Source: Methanosarcinaceae archaeon (GTDB lineage: Archaea; Halobacteriota; Methanosarcinia; Methanosarcinales; Methanosarcinaceae). From it: a stretch of DNA of 39,420 nt. The translations under genes were made by a program, and so were the position numbers. How positions within the stretch are numbered: the first letter of the stretch is position 1; each line of letters starts with the position of its first letter. The stretch covers positions 1 to 39,420 of the forward strand of contig JAIOTO010000005.1 in the NCBI GenBank assembly GCA_021106765.1, in the 5' to 3' direction. This document shows positions 1 through 7,627 of this stretch, in pieces. The notes under the pieces were generated by a model. That model made no database searches. It saw only the letters and a program-made list of their open reading frames with translations, and had not been told where the DNA came from.

Positions 1-150
1 CTCAAGATCCCCATTTTCTATATCTACGCCGAGTTCTTTTATATCTGGAAAATAGAAGTCTCCCGTTGGATCTGTGATGGTTGTGGCGGATGCACATCCC
101 ATCCACAACATAATTGTGATAACTAGCAATAGTCCCCTTATATGGTTCAT
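1..150 (-). CDS. Exported protein, N-terminal part only
   Basis: The reading frame starts at the ATG ending at 150 and runs off the window edge after 50 codons. Residues 1-22 look like a signal peptide: a short basic start (MNHIRG), a hydrophobic core (LLLVITIML) and a small-residue cleavage zone ending CASA. A Cys lies in this zone, but the residues before it do not form a good lipobox. The mature start (TTITDPTGDFYFPDIKEL) has the D-P-x-G-D pattern seen at the start of secreted beta-sandwich domains in archaea and bacteria. A GGGAG ribosome binding site lies about 10 nt upstream. Export is well supported; the function cannot be judged from this fragment. Confidence 0.65.
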   Translation of the reverse strand, partial: MNHIRGLLLVITIMLWMGCASATTITDPTGDFYFPDIKELGVDIENGDLE

Positions 151-312
151 GGCTGTTTAACTCCCGAATTGTTTCACATGAATATGACAATTTTGATTCA
201 CACTAATATTCCAGAATTGAATACTCCACATTTCTATTATTATTCACAATACACAAAAGCTCTTCGATTCAGAAATTCAATATAGCGTTATTAAATTGTG
301 CTGTGAAGAGAT

Positions 313-352
313 AAAAAATGATAAATCAAGTAGCTGGGGGTCGGCAACGACC
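313..352 (-). terminator. Possible hairpin terminator after the 66-residue gene
   Basis: Just beyond the stop of the small Cys-rich gene, the minus strand can fold a 5-bp GGTCG/CGACC stem (339-352) around a four-base loop. It reaches a run of six T about 20 nt later (313-318). The distance between hairpin and T-tract is long for a bacterial-type terminator, but archaeal RNA polymerase mainly needs the T-tract. Confidence 0.35.
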
Positions 353-370
353 ACCGGTTACTCGACTGAT

Positions 371-571
371 TTATAACCGTACATATATCTTATGGAACTG
401 TTCAGCAAAAAGGATTTTGATGGAGATGCCATCGGGGAACATGTCGCATGAATTTGCATCTTCCCACCCTTCGGTGTCGTGGTGGTAATGCTTGCACTCA
501 TAACATCTGAGGTTATACATCGATGACCGTATGAACTGCTCACAGTCAATCGTGTATGCATCATCGGTCAT
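371..571 (-). CDS. Small Cys-rich protein, 66 residues, unknown function
   Basis: This frame encodes 66 residues. The middle part has C23-x2-C26 followed by H28 and, after an acidic stretch, C42 in the motif SCDMFPDGI. The spacing resembles small archaeal and bacterial proteins with a CxxCKHY...C..FP.GIP pattern that probably bind one metal ion. The start at 571 follows a purine-rich AAGGGGAC about 8 nt upstream. An overlapping frame on the same strand is open for a similar length, but it lacks this motif and is ignored. No signal peptide or membrane segment is seen. The gene stands alone, between the exported-protein gene and a regulator. The function is not known; the metal-binding idea is inference from the cysteines. 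Confidence 0.6.
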   Translation of the reverse strand: MTDDAYTIDCEQFIRSSMYNLRCYECKHYHHDTEGWEDANSCDMFPDGISIKILFAEQFHKIYVRL

Positions 572-603
572 AATACCACGTCCCCTTAATCATAGTCATT
601 CCA

Positions 604-632
604 CCGATTTGTCCCCACGTGTGTGGGGAACT
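604..632 (-). repeat. Solitary type I-E CRISPR-repeat-like element
   Basis: Read on the minus strand, these 29 bases begin GAGTTCCCC and end with GGGGACAAATCG. Compared by eye with the E. coli type I-E repeat, 22 of 29 positions agree. The length is identical, and the palindromic CCCC/GGGG stem and the last eight bases (handle) are in register. The stem is a perfect 7-bp TCCCCAC/GTGGGGA around four bases, and one stem pair differs from E. coli by a compensating G-C to A-T exchange. No second copy is found 60 nt either side or elsewhere in the window, so this is not an array. It lies 33 nt upstream of the 66-residue gene, probably in its promoter or leader. Confidence 0.5.
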
Positions 633-705
633 CATTTCTTAGTCGTGTCTCGTGGATCTGTTGCGACAAGAAGTTTAACGATAAGATCATTATGAGAGAC
701 AATTT

Positions 706-720
706 CACTAAAAAACAAGA
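706..720 (-). terminator. T-tract terminator after the winged-helix gene
   Basis: Directly after the stop codon of the regulator gene, the minus strand reads TCTTGTTTTTTAG, with six T at 710-715. Archaeal RNA polymerase terminates at such T-tracts without a stable hairpin. Confidence 0.45.
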
Positions 721-1104
721 TCAAGAGAGGCTCTTGAGCCGTTCTATATCACTCAGAACCATTTCGTTCTTAGAAAGGATCTTCTGCTCAAGCTGATCGA
801 TAATATCCTCAATAGGAACCGTCAGTCGATACACCTTTGTTGGCCGCCCCTTGCCATCCTCTATTTTGACCTGTCTGATCCCAACCCAACCCATACCCTT
901 TTCGGGACCCAGGTACCTCATGGCTATACTCACTTCCGGCTGGCGTAACCGCGATTTCATCTCAATCTCACGAGATGTGATCTCATTAGCATGATGCAAA
1001 CATACAAGGGCTTTTGCAACTGGTTTTGAAACCTCTAACTTCCTTAGAAGGTCCACCATCTCTTCCTCTGCAGTATCCATCATTAACATATTGTCACTAT
1101 ACAT
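721..1104 (-). CDS. Winged-helix transcriptional regulator, ArsR/MarR-like
   Basis: The protein has 127 residues and a winged-helix DNA-binding fold by pattern. Helices around residues 25-65 include the recognition helix region RLRQPEVSIAMRYLG. A wing with the typical GRPTKVYRL pattern follows at about 84-93. The C-terminal 30 residues are charged and could pair as a helix in a dimer. The start at 1104 is chosen because GGTGATT lies 4-5 nt upstream. Longer frames run into tRNA-Ile and cannot be right. No metal-site cysteine cluster is seen, so a metal-sensing role is not supported. Regulators of this shape usually act on neighbouring or distant operons; its target cannot be told from the window. 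Confidence 0.8.
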   Translation of the reverse strand: MYSDNMLMMDTAEEEMVDLLRKLEVSKPVAKALVCLHHANEITSREIEMKSRLRQPEVSIAMRYLGPEKGMGWVGIRQVKIEDGKGRPTKVYRLTVPIEDIIDQLEQKILSKNEMVLSDIERLKSLS

Positions 1105-1233
1105 ACAATCACCAACAATATTATGTATATTATAATTTTGAATATATCTTTCATTGTTGATAAGACTTATGGAGACCATATGATGGAATATACTGAAATA
1201 TAACAAAGATAGCATAATGCTGAGAATAGATGA

Positions 1234-1310
1234 TGGTGGGCCCGCTGCGATTCGAACGCAGGACCTCACGGTTATCAGCCGTGCGCTCCACCAAGCTAAG
1301 CTACGGGCCC
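1234..1310 (-). tRNA. tRNA-Ile (anticodon GAU)
   Basis: The minus strand folds into a full cloverleaf. The acceptor stem is GGGCCCG/CGGGCCC. The anticodon stem CACGG/CCGTG carries a CTGATAA loop (anticodon GAT, complement of 1274-1276), and the T-arm CTGCG/CGCAG has the TTCGAAT loop. The discriminator base is A, and the terminal CCA is encoded in the DNA (1234-1236). It lies between the regulator and the CoA genes and appears to be transcribed on its own. Confidence 0.97.
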
Positions 1311-1464
1311 ATTCAAGTAACACGTGATGATTAACATCGCGCGAGCTACACAATACACATACCCATACTTTAATATTTCGCTCTGGACAGCATCTTCGAC
1401 GATTAACTTTGATCTAAACGTGAGCTCATTTTATGCAATAGCTTTCAAAATATCATTTTTTCGA

Positions 1465-2328
1465 TCATGCCACCTTATATGACAGTACATCACCGAATTC
1501 CTCCAGACAAGACAATACCTCTGTCCTGCAGGCATCCTCTGTTATTGCAAATACGGTATTCCCGAGCATCGCCTGTGAAGCACACCCCCCTGCGGCCTCC
1601 ACAGCCTCGATAGCATCGATCACGCGGTTGCTCACCAGCTCGGTCCCAAAAGCGAAATCGCGTGAGAGTTCCATGAACCTTTCGACCGTGGGTCGTTCCA
1701 ACAACTTTTTCAGAGCATCCTTCCCGAATGAATTTATTCTCTTCACCGAAGCCGGATTCTCGAGTATCGAACATGTGGATAACTCCCCCAGAACAACGCA
1801 GTGGACATCAAATGGACTGGTCGGGATCCTGTCCACTGAACCAAAATTGGGAGAGCCTGCACGTGTGCGTATCACAACCCCACCATATGCCTGAGCCTCA
1901 ACGTCCCCAAGGCCACTGACATTGATCACCTCAGCAACATGTGCAGCCTCTATTAATTGATCAGAAGTAAGGCCAAGATCCAAAACGTGGTCCAATGCAT
2001 ATGCCGTGCTCAGGGCACCGGCAGCAGATGCCCCAAATCCACATCCAATGGGGATGTTCGACGTACATTCCACCGTTACTGGTGTATCCGTCAGCATCCC
2101 TATGACCGAACGCGTGGTCTCTGATCTGGCCATGACCCCATTCAAAGAGATCTTTGTGGCACGTATGGAACCATCACAGCATACAGACGTATGAACACCA
2201 TGGTCCAGAACGATCCCGCACCCGGTGGAACCTTTTTTACGAGGATCAACATCATCGTGAACCGCAAAGAAACCGGTGATATGTCCAGGAGCAAATGCCT
2301 TTGCGACTGCAGGACCGTCTGTTAGCAT
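1465..2328 (-). CDS. Pantoate kinase (GHMP family)
   Basis: Archaeal pantoate kinase phosphorylates pantoate to 4-phosphopantoate, which is then joined to beta-alanine. This route to coenzyme A replaces bacterial pantothenate kinase. The 287-residue protein has the GHMP-kinase start (AFAPGHITGFF, residues 11-21) and the phosphate-binding loop NIPIGCGFGASAAGAL at 91-106. The length fits the family. Its ATG follows the coaBC stop codon directly (TGA-ATG), and the ribosome binding site GAGGACT lies inside coaBC, so the two genes are translationally linked. The neighbour coaBC acts two steps later in the same pathway. GHMP kinases of other specificity look similar, but the context makes pantoate the best substrate. 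Confidence 0.9.
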   Translation of the reverse strand: MLTDGPAVAKAFAPGHITGFFAVHDDVDPRKKGSTGCGIVLDHGVHTSVCCDGSIRATKISLNGVMARSETTRSVIGMLTDTPVTVECTSNIPIGCGFGASAAGALSTAYALDHVLDLGLTSDQLIEAAHVAEVINVSGLGDVEAQAYGGVVIRTRAGSPNFGSVDRIPTSPFDVHCVVLGELSTCSILENPASVKRINSFGKDALKKLLERPTVERFMELSRDFAFGTELVSNRVIDAIEAVEAAGGCASQAMLGNTVFAITEDACRTEVLSCLEEFGDVLSYKVA

Positions 2329-3573
2329 TCAATTAGTCCTCTTATGATCAAGGATCTCACCGACCCTATCAAGGAGCTTGCATGCGATCAATCGTTTGTC
2401 TCCAGTTACACGTTGTGGTGGAAGTTCTCCGGAAGCGATCAGATACACATCATTATCATCCGTGCCGATCCCCCCTTTACTGACCTCATTTGCCACAATC
2501 AGATCAAGGCGGGACTTCTCAAGAGTATCCCCGGCACGCTTAATCAGTTCATCGTGGTTCGTACCGGCTTCTGCCTTGAATCCGACCAGAGTCATATCAG
2601 GATAAGCCTCGCGTACCAGATGTATCAATTTTCTGTTGGGACGCAGTTCCAGTACTATGTCCAGACCCGACTTGATCTTGGATGACGAAGTATCAATAGT
2701 ATAATCGGATATAGCTGCGGCACTTATTACAATATCATAACCGTTCTCCAATTCATCGAGTGTCGCATCGATCATCTCCTCCGCGGTTTCCACGAATATT
2801 TCGTGAATACCATCTATACCAAGGTTACCCTGATGAATGATAGTGACATCCGCACCTCGTCTGTAGGCCTCGAGTGCAATATGCCTGCCTGTTTTTCCTG
2901 ATGAACGATTGGTTATTATGCGAATGGGGTCAATAGGTTCAGCGGTCGCACCGCTGGTTATGAGTAATTTTATCCCAACGAGATCTGCAGTTGTGAGGAT
3001 ACGCTCGACCTCAAGCACTATCTGATCATTGGACGTGATCTTGGCAACACCTTCCTCCATCTCCGGACCTATGAGAACAATGCCCCATTCCTTCAAACGG
3101 TCTATATTGGATGCAACTGCGGGATGATCGTACATGGATCCATGCATAGACGGTACGACTATGACCGGTATATTCGATCCCAGTGCAGTCGTGGCGAATG
3201 TGGTCACCGAAGTATCATCTATGCCATTCGCTATTTTTCCGATAGTATTGGCTGTGGCCGGTGCGATCAGTAACAGATCAGCACAACCCAACGATCCGCA
3301 GAACGCCACATGTTCCACATCGCCAGTGATATTGGAGATCACATCGTGCCCCGTAGCATAGTGTAGAGCATCCGGATGCAGAATATGTTTTGCAGCATCC
3401 GTCATCACAGCATGAACATCAGCACCATTACGTATCAATTCACGTGCAAGTTCCACGACACGTACTGCTGCAATACTGCCAGTGACCGCAAGTACGATCC
3501 TCTTTCCAGAAAGGGAAACGCTTTTGTTCTCCTTGATCCAGAGGGTTGGATGTTCATGGTCATTGTTCATCAC
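2329..3573 (-). CDS. coaBC: Bifunctional CoaBC: phosphopantothenate-cysteine ligase / decarboxylase
   Basis: This enzyme joins cysteine to 4'-phosphopantothenate (CoaB) and decarboxylates the product to 4'-phosphopantetheine (CoaC). The N-terminal flavin domain shows TGSIAAVRVVELAREL, the conserved His in GDVEHVAF (H88) and the PASANT-type motif APATANT near 105-110. The CoaB half begins around 200 with TSGATAEPIDPIRIITNRSSGKTG and has the SAAISDY...KIKS stretch near 284-302. The 414-residue length is normal. The start is open between GTG at 3573, 6 nt after an AAGGTGA site, and ATG at 3570; the first is slightly better spaced. It sits in the run trm112 to pantoate kinase. Confidence 0.93.
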   Translation of the reverse strand: MMNNDHEHPTLWIKENKSVSLSGKRIVLAVTGSIAAVRVVELARELIRNGADVHAVMTDAAKHILHPDALHYATGHDVISNITGDVEHVAFCGSLGCADLLLIAPATANTIGKIANGIDDTSVTTFATTALGSNIPVIVVPSMHGSMYDHPAVASNIDRLKEWGIVLIGPEMEEGVAKITSNDQIVLEVERILTTADLVGIKLLITSGATAEPIDPIRIITNRSSGKTGRHIALEAYRRGADVTIIHQGNLGIDGIHEIFVETAEEMIDATLDELENGYDIVISAAAISDYTIDTSSSKIKSGLDIVLELRPNRKLIHLVREAYPDMTLVGFKAEAGTNHDELIKRAGDTLEKSRLDLIVANEVSKGGIGTDDNDVYLIASGELPPQRVTGDKRLIACKLLDRVGEILDHKRTN

Positions 3574-3622
3574 AGATATTCACCTTCGTATAAGTGTATT
3601 CCAGATTGGCCTCTTGTCTTGA

Positions 3623-5215
3623 TCATCTATGCTTGTTCCTCTGAAGCATAGCTTCCATGAAGGACCTGAATGGCGGGGATGGATTCCCCGGTCTTGATCT
3701 GAATTCAGGATGGAACTGTGATGCAAAGAAAAAGCTGTTCTCCGGGATCTCAGCGATCTCCATACGATTGTGATTCTTTCCTGAGAAGATCATACCTTCG
3801 GATTCTATTCGATCAATAAAATTGGGATTGACTTCATATCGGTGTCTGTGTCTTTCGACAATGGTAGTCGTGCCGTAGATCCGTTCTGCAAGGGATCCAA
3901 TACTCAAGATTGCCTCGTAATCCCCAAGTCTCATAGTAGCACCCATATCAACCACATTCTCCTGCTCCGGCAGGATATCTATGACAGGATATGCCGTATT
4001 CTCATCGAATTCCGTACTATTGGCACCCTCAAGCCCCACAACATTACGTGCAAACTCTATCACAGAAAGTTGCATTCCCAGGCACAGTCCCAGATATGGA
4101 ATATCATGTTCTCGGGCATATTGTATGGCCAGTATCTTACCCTCAACTCCCCGTTCTCCAAATCCACCCGGAACAAGGATACCATCATACCCGGAAAGAG
4201 TATTTACTAATGAAGGATCATTATCGAACGTCTCGGAATTGACCCATGTTGTAGTGAAATTACAACCACATTCTATTGCAGCATGCTTGAGCGATTCGCT
4301 GATGCTCAGATATGAATCTTCAAGATGAGTGTATTTTCCAACAATGACCAATTTCACCTCACCCTTCGTATTGTTCATACGTTTGATCATGTCACTCCAG
4401 GCAGTGTCCCTAGCTTTAGGTGAAAATCCCAATTTATTCATCAGATAGGTGGTCAGACCTTGTTTTTCCAGTGTCAAAGGCACCTCATAGATATCATTTG
4501 CATCATGTGCACTGACAACGGCTTCCGTAGGAACATCACAAAAAAGAGAGATCTTGGAACGTGTTCCTTCCAGCAGGGGTTCCTTACATCGTGCTACGAT
4601 CACATCCGGGTATAAACCCAGTTGTCGAAGTTCCTTAACAGAATGCTGGGTAGGTTTGGTCTTCTGGTCTCCCTGAGCATCCAGAGGAACAAGCGTCACA
4701 TGGATGAAAGTAACATTATCCTCCTCTTCCCGATGCATCTGTCGGACAGCCTCCAGGAAAGGCATGCTTTCGATGTCACCAACCGTCCCACCTACTTCTA
4801 TCATACAGACATCTGCGCCACTTTTTGCTGCGATCCGTCGTATGCGGTCCTTGATCTCATTGGTGATATGGGGAATTATCTGGACCGTCTTTCCGAGATA
4901 GTCTCCCCTGCGCTCTTTGGAAATAACTGATTGATATATCTTACCTGTGGTCAGGTTATGCTCCCTGGTAAGTTCGGTATCTAAGAAACGTTCATAGTTC
5001 CCGAGATCAAGATCGACCTCTCCGCCATCTTTCAACACATAGACCTCGCCATGCTGGTAAGGACTCATGGTTCCTGCATCAATATTGATATAAGGATCGA
5101 TCTTAATAGCTGTGATCTTATAGCCATTATTCTTCAGGTTTCTTCCAACGGATGCAGTAGTGATACCCTTTCCAAGTCCACTCATTACACCGCCGGTCAC
5201 TATGATGTATTTCAT
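3623..5215 (-). CDS. pyrG: CTP synthase
   Basis: CTP synthase turns UTP into CTP using ATP and ammonia released from glutamine. The amidoligase domain has the P-loop [11 protein letters not shown] near the start and the conserved [21 protein letters not shown]. The C-terminal glutaminase domain has [12 protein letters not shown], the nucleophile elbow GLCLGMQ (Cys378) and the HPEFRSRP end of the catalytic triad. The length of 530 residues is typical. The start at 5215 (MKYIIVTGG) fits the family; a TTG four codons upstream lies almost on the ribosome binding site. A 49-nt gap separates it from coaBC downstream, and only 21 nt lie between it and the membrane-protein gene before it. Confidence 0.98.
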   Translation of the reverse strand: MKYIIVTGGVMSGLGKGITTASVGRNLKNNGYKITAIKIDPYINIDAGTMSPYQHGEVYVLKDGGEVDLDLGNYERFLDTELTREHNLTTGKIYQSVISKERRGDYLGKTVQIIPHITNEIKDRIRRIAAKSGADVCMIEVGGTVGDIESMPFLEAVRQMHREEEDNVTFIHVTLVPLDAQGDQKTKPTQHSVKELRQLGLYPDVIVARCKEPLLEGTRSKISLFCDVPTEAVVSAHDANDIYEVPLTLEKQGLTTYLMNKLGFSPKARDTAWSDMIKRMNNTKGEVKLVIVGKYTHLEDSYLSISESLKHAAIECGCNFTTTWVNSETFDNDPSLVNTLSGYDGILVPGGFGERGVEGKILAIQYAREHDIPYLGLCLGMQLSVIEFARNVVGLEGANSTEFDENTAYPVIDILPEQENVVDMGATMRLGDYEAILSIGSLAERIYGTTTIVERHRHRYEVNPNFIDRIESEGMIFSGKNHNRMEIAEIPENSFFFASQFHPEFRSRPGNPSPPFRSFMEAMLQRNKHR

Positions 5216-5236
5216 ATGATACAACAACCTCTTTCT

Positions 5237-5926
5237 TTATTTGAATATTGGAAGTTTGGTCAGTAGATAGACCATAATTAACATAAACAGGATCGACATA
5301 GACACTGCCGAATAAAAACCCACAGACAGATCAATAGAAACAAAAGCCAGAGGATTCATTGCTGTATACAGGATGCCATAGATTATCAAAAAAAGGACCA
5401 TGATCGCTGAAACGCCTACGATGATTCTGGAATCCCGTATCTCGTGGATACCTTTCACCATGTGAGATGTAATATCCGATATCTGCATACTCCAGTTGTG
5501 GCCTCTACTTTCGGTATATATTTTAGGAGGTTGATCAACCGATACCGTTCGATCTTCAACCATATTCATCCGTACAGGTGCTCTTGCCGGACTAGGATCA
5601 CCAATGGTTACGGGAAAACTTTCTGTCCTTGAACCATATCCCACTGTGACGTTGATCTCACCTTTGTTGAACAGCCTGCCATCAAAGGGTATCCGGGCTA
5701 TTACTGGTAGATATTCCTCATGTGCCACATATGGATTATCATCCAGAAATGTTATGTTTTCATGGATCTCATCACTTGCTGAGAGATGAACATGTGTCGG
5801 TGAGCCATAGTTGATCAGAACTATCTCAAAACTGCGTTCTCCGCCGGGAGATAGAACTATCTCAAGGATGTCTGAATCAAATTCTATGGAATTTACACCT
5901 AATCTATTGATATGAACCTGTTGCAA
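5237..5926 (-). CDS. Conserved archaeal membrane protein with two C-terminal TM segments (DUF7524-like)
   Basis: The 229-residue protein has an N-terminal beta-rich domain (about 1-110) with motifs such as VHINRLG, NYGSPTHVHLSAS and GEINVTVGYGSRTESFPV. A linker follows, then two strong hydrophobic segments at about 170-190 and 200-222, ending KLPIFK. From memory the N-terminal part matches a family of halophile and methanogen proteins (DUF7524), whose function is unknown. The start is a TTG at 5926 preceded by GAGAGGATTAC; no ATG occurs before the middle of the protein. It sits between trm112 and pyrG. A cell-surface or membrane role is likely; anything more is guesswork. Confidence 0.75.
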   Translation of the reverse strand: MQQVHINRLGVNSIEFDSDILEIVLSPGGERSFEIVLINYGSPTHVHLSASDEIHENITFLDDNPYVAHEEYLPVIARIPFDGRLFNKGEINVTVGYGSRTESFPVTIGDPSPARAPVRMNMVEDRTVSVDQPPKIYTESRGHNWSMQISDITSHMVKGIHEIRDSRIIVGVSAIMVLFLIIYGILYTAMNPLAFVSIDLSVGFYSAVSMSILFMLIMVYLLTKLPIFK

Positions 5927-5943
5927 GTAATCCTCTCGCAGTA

Positions 5944-6126
5944 TTAATCTCTCATGTCAGGAGGAAGCATATTCGGGATACCGTTCTCTATAGGGAAATA
6001 CTCATTACATCCAGAGCAATGAAGGGTCCCTGATACAATCTCCTGTTCATCCTCTACCGTAACGTTCAGGACAAGGTCACCTTTGCATATCGGACAAGCG
6101 AGGATATCCATTAGATCATATTTCAT
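5944..6126 (-). CDS. Trm112-family protein
   Basis: Trm112 is a small zinc-binding partner that activates several class I methyltransferases acting on tRNA, rRNA and release factor. The 60-residue protein matches the family in size and pattern: MDILACPICKGDL at the start, a beta insert, then LHCSGCNEYFPIENGIPNMLPPD. The two CxxC pairs would hold zinc. It is the first gene of the minus-strand run leading to pyrG, coaBC and pantoate kinase, with 17 nt to the next gene. The upstream 70 nt lie between it and the divergent Gate-domain gene and must hold both promoters. Confidence 0.93.
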   Translation of the reverse strand: MKYDLMDILACPICKGDLVLNVTVEDEQEIVSGTLHCSGCNEYFPIENGIPNMLPPDMRD

Positions 6127-6196
6127 TCTAACTCACAATGAAAGATAGGGGACTCTTCATATCAAGCTTTTGGTTTTGGTATGCTAAGAGAGGCGA

Positions 6197-7174
6197 ATGA
6201 ATAGGTTCATTTACAAGTTGCTCTCACCTAATATCATGATCGATCTGATGATAAGGGTCTTTGACTTTGCGTCACCCATCCTTGTTATGGTCTTTGTTGG
6301 ACTCTTTGCGACCGGATTGCTCATTGAGATGGGACTGATGAAACATTTTTCCGGACTCAGCCGCCCACTATTCAAATATATCAATCTCCCGGATACCTGT
6401 GGCTCTGCGTTTCTGGTGGCCATTGGTTCTACTGTTGCTGCTAATAGTATGGTTGTCAAGGCCAGGGAGGACAACTGCCTGGACGAACGAGAAATGATGC
6501 TCTGTGCACTTCTCAACAGTACCCCTGCATACATTCGGGAGATAGTGACCTATCAGATACCCATCATCCTGCCTGCTCTTGGACCGATCGTTGGGGGGTT
6601 CTATGTAATGGTGTTCATAATAACAGCCATGGTGAAGATGCTGGTCGTAGTCGTCCTGAGTCGATTGTGGTTCACAAAGCGAACATGCAGTATCGCTGAC
6701 AATGGTAATGATAAGCGACCCGGGATCAGGGAGGCATTTGTGAAGGCCTTCCGTAAGAACAGAAAACTATTCCTGAAGATCGCTGTAATCTATATTTCCA
6801 TGACTACCCTTGTATTTGCACTGCAGGAAAGAGGGACATTCGAAATATTCAACGTCCTCCCATTGGCAGACCTTTTTGGAATACCGCCACAAAGTATCAT
6901 TCCTTTGACCACATATATAGCAAGTCCTATCCTGGGGGTCTCATTGCTGGGACCAATGATCGGAGATGGGAGTATCTCGCACATACAGGCCATGATAGTA
7001 TTGATGATTGGGAGCATGTTCATGCTACCGATACTCAGCGTGCGTGCGATACTGCCCAGATATGTATCCATATTCGGCCTCCGACTCGGGGTCAAGATCG
7101 TGACCCTGTCAACCGGTATCAGCATTGCCGTTAGATTCGTGATCCTGGTAGTGCTACTTAGCCTGACACTGTGA
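6197..7174 (+). CDS. Nucleoside-recognition (Gate) domain membrane protein
   Basis: The 325-residue protein is strongly hydrophobic with seven to eight predicted membrane segments. A soluble basic stretch near residues 165-195 splits it into two halves. Motifs such as FASPILVMVFVGLFATGLL, AIGSTVAANSMVV and ASPILGVSLLGPMIGDG are typical of the Gate/nucleoside-recognition family, which also includes the spore maturation proteins. Members are thought to transport or gate small solutes, but the substrate is unknown for this branch. The start at 6197 follows AGAGAGG by 3-4 nt. The gene stands alone, divergent from trm112 and convergent with the fpo operon, and shares the 92-nt gap with the fpo terminator. 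Confidence 0.83.
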   Translation: MNRFIYKLLSPNIMIDLMIRVFDFASPILVMVFVGLFATGLLIEMGLMKHFSGLSRPLFKYINLPDTCGSAFLVAIGSTVAANSMVVKAREDNCLDEREMMLCALLNSTPAYIREIVTYQIPIILPALGPIVGGFYVMVFIITAMVKMLVVVVLSRLWFTKRTCSIADNGNDKRPGIREAFVKAFRKNRKLFLKIAVIYISMTTLVFALQERGTFEIFNVLPLADLFGIPPQSIIPLTTYIASPILGVSLLGPMIGDGSISHIQAMIVLMIGSMFMLPILSVRAILPRYVSIFGLRLGVKIVTLSTGISIAVRFVILVVLLSLTL

Positions 7175-7227
7175 AGTAGGTTAGTATATATAATCGAATT
7201 GAGCAGAACTGGATCGGATCGTAAATT

Positions 7228-7265
7228 GCAAAAAAATAGAAAAGGGGTCAGGTCAAACCTGACCA
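7228..7265 (-). terminator. Intrinsic terminator of the fpo operon
   Basis: Two bases after the fpoO stop codon, the minus strand has a perfect 8-bp stem GGTCAGGT/ACCTGACC with a 3-nt loop (7246-7264). It is followed by CCTTTTCTATTTTTTTG, giving T4 and T7 tracts. This is the clearest terminator in the window. On the plus strand no T-tract follows the stem, so it serves the minus-strand operon only. Confidence 0.8.
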
Positions 7266-7266
7266 T

Positions 7267-7614
7267 TTAATGATGTTCGAACACTTCGTCCTTTCTTGCA
7301 TAGCCTTCATCACATGCTTCAAGGCACTTTTTGCAAAGGTTCACAATCTCATCCTCTGAGCCTTTCCTGAAGGAGGGTATGCTGATCTCAACCTCATGCA
7401 GCTGGGTTGATGTGCCACACAGGTCACATTTTCCAGTCACTCCTGTGGCTTTGGATTCAGATACCTCATCATACACTTTCTTGGACGAGTCAAGACAGTT
7501 CTCGCACAGACCTTTCCAAACGCCTTCCGGATAAGAGTGTTCGAACCTTGGATCGAACACACGGATCGGACATACTGTCGGAATCGCTACTCCACATAGA
7601 TCACAATCTGCCAT
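7267..7614 (-). CDS. fpoO: F420H2 dehydrogenase subunit FpoO
   Basis: FpoO is found only in the methanogen complex and has no counterpart in bacterial complex I. It is thought to carry a small iron-sulfur centre, but its exact role is not settled. The 115-residue protein consists of two similar Cys-rich halves: C4-x2-C7 with C37-x2-C40, and C63-x2-C66 with C94-x2-C97, each with a CDLCG motif. No membrane segment is present. It is the last gene of the operon, 13 nt after fpoN, with a strong AAGGAGGT site before its ATG and the terminator just beyond it. Confidence 0.93.
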   Translation of the reverse strand: MADCDLCGVAIPTVCPIRVFDPRFEHSYPEGVWKGLCENCLDSSKKVYDEVSESKATGVTGKCDLCGTSTQLHEVEISIPSFRKGSEDEIVNLCKKCLEACDEGYARKDEVFEHH

Positions 7615-7627
7615 ATCTCATACCTCC

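Noticed and set aside
2-190. 62-residue minus-strand frame at the window start
   Set aside because: It is out of frame with the signal-peptide protein starting at 150 and has no recognisable content.
358-564. 68-residue frame overlapping the small Cys-rich gene
   Set aside because: It lacks the C-x2-C...C pattern and a ribosome binding site; the frame 371-571 has both.
604-632. A full CRISPR array at the CRISPR-like repeat
   Set aside because: No further copies at spacer distance on either side or elsewhere in the window; only a solitary element can be claimed.
1117-1131. AATAT/ATATT repeat upstream of the winged-helix gene as an operator
   Set aside because: Only 5-bp arms in a very AT-rich stretch; not distinguishable from background.
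1105-1353. N-terminal extension of the winged-helix protein to 210 residues
   Set aside because: It would run through the tRNA-Ile gene; a good ribosome binding site supports the start at 1104.
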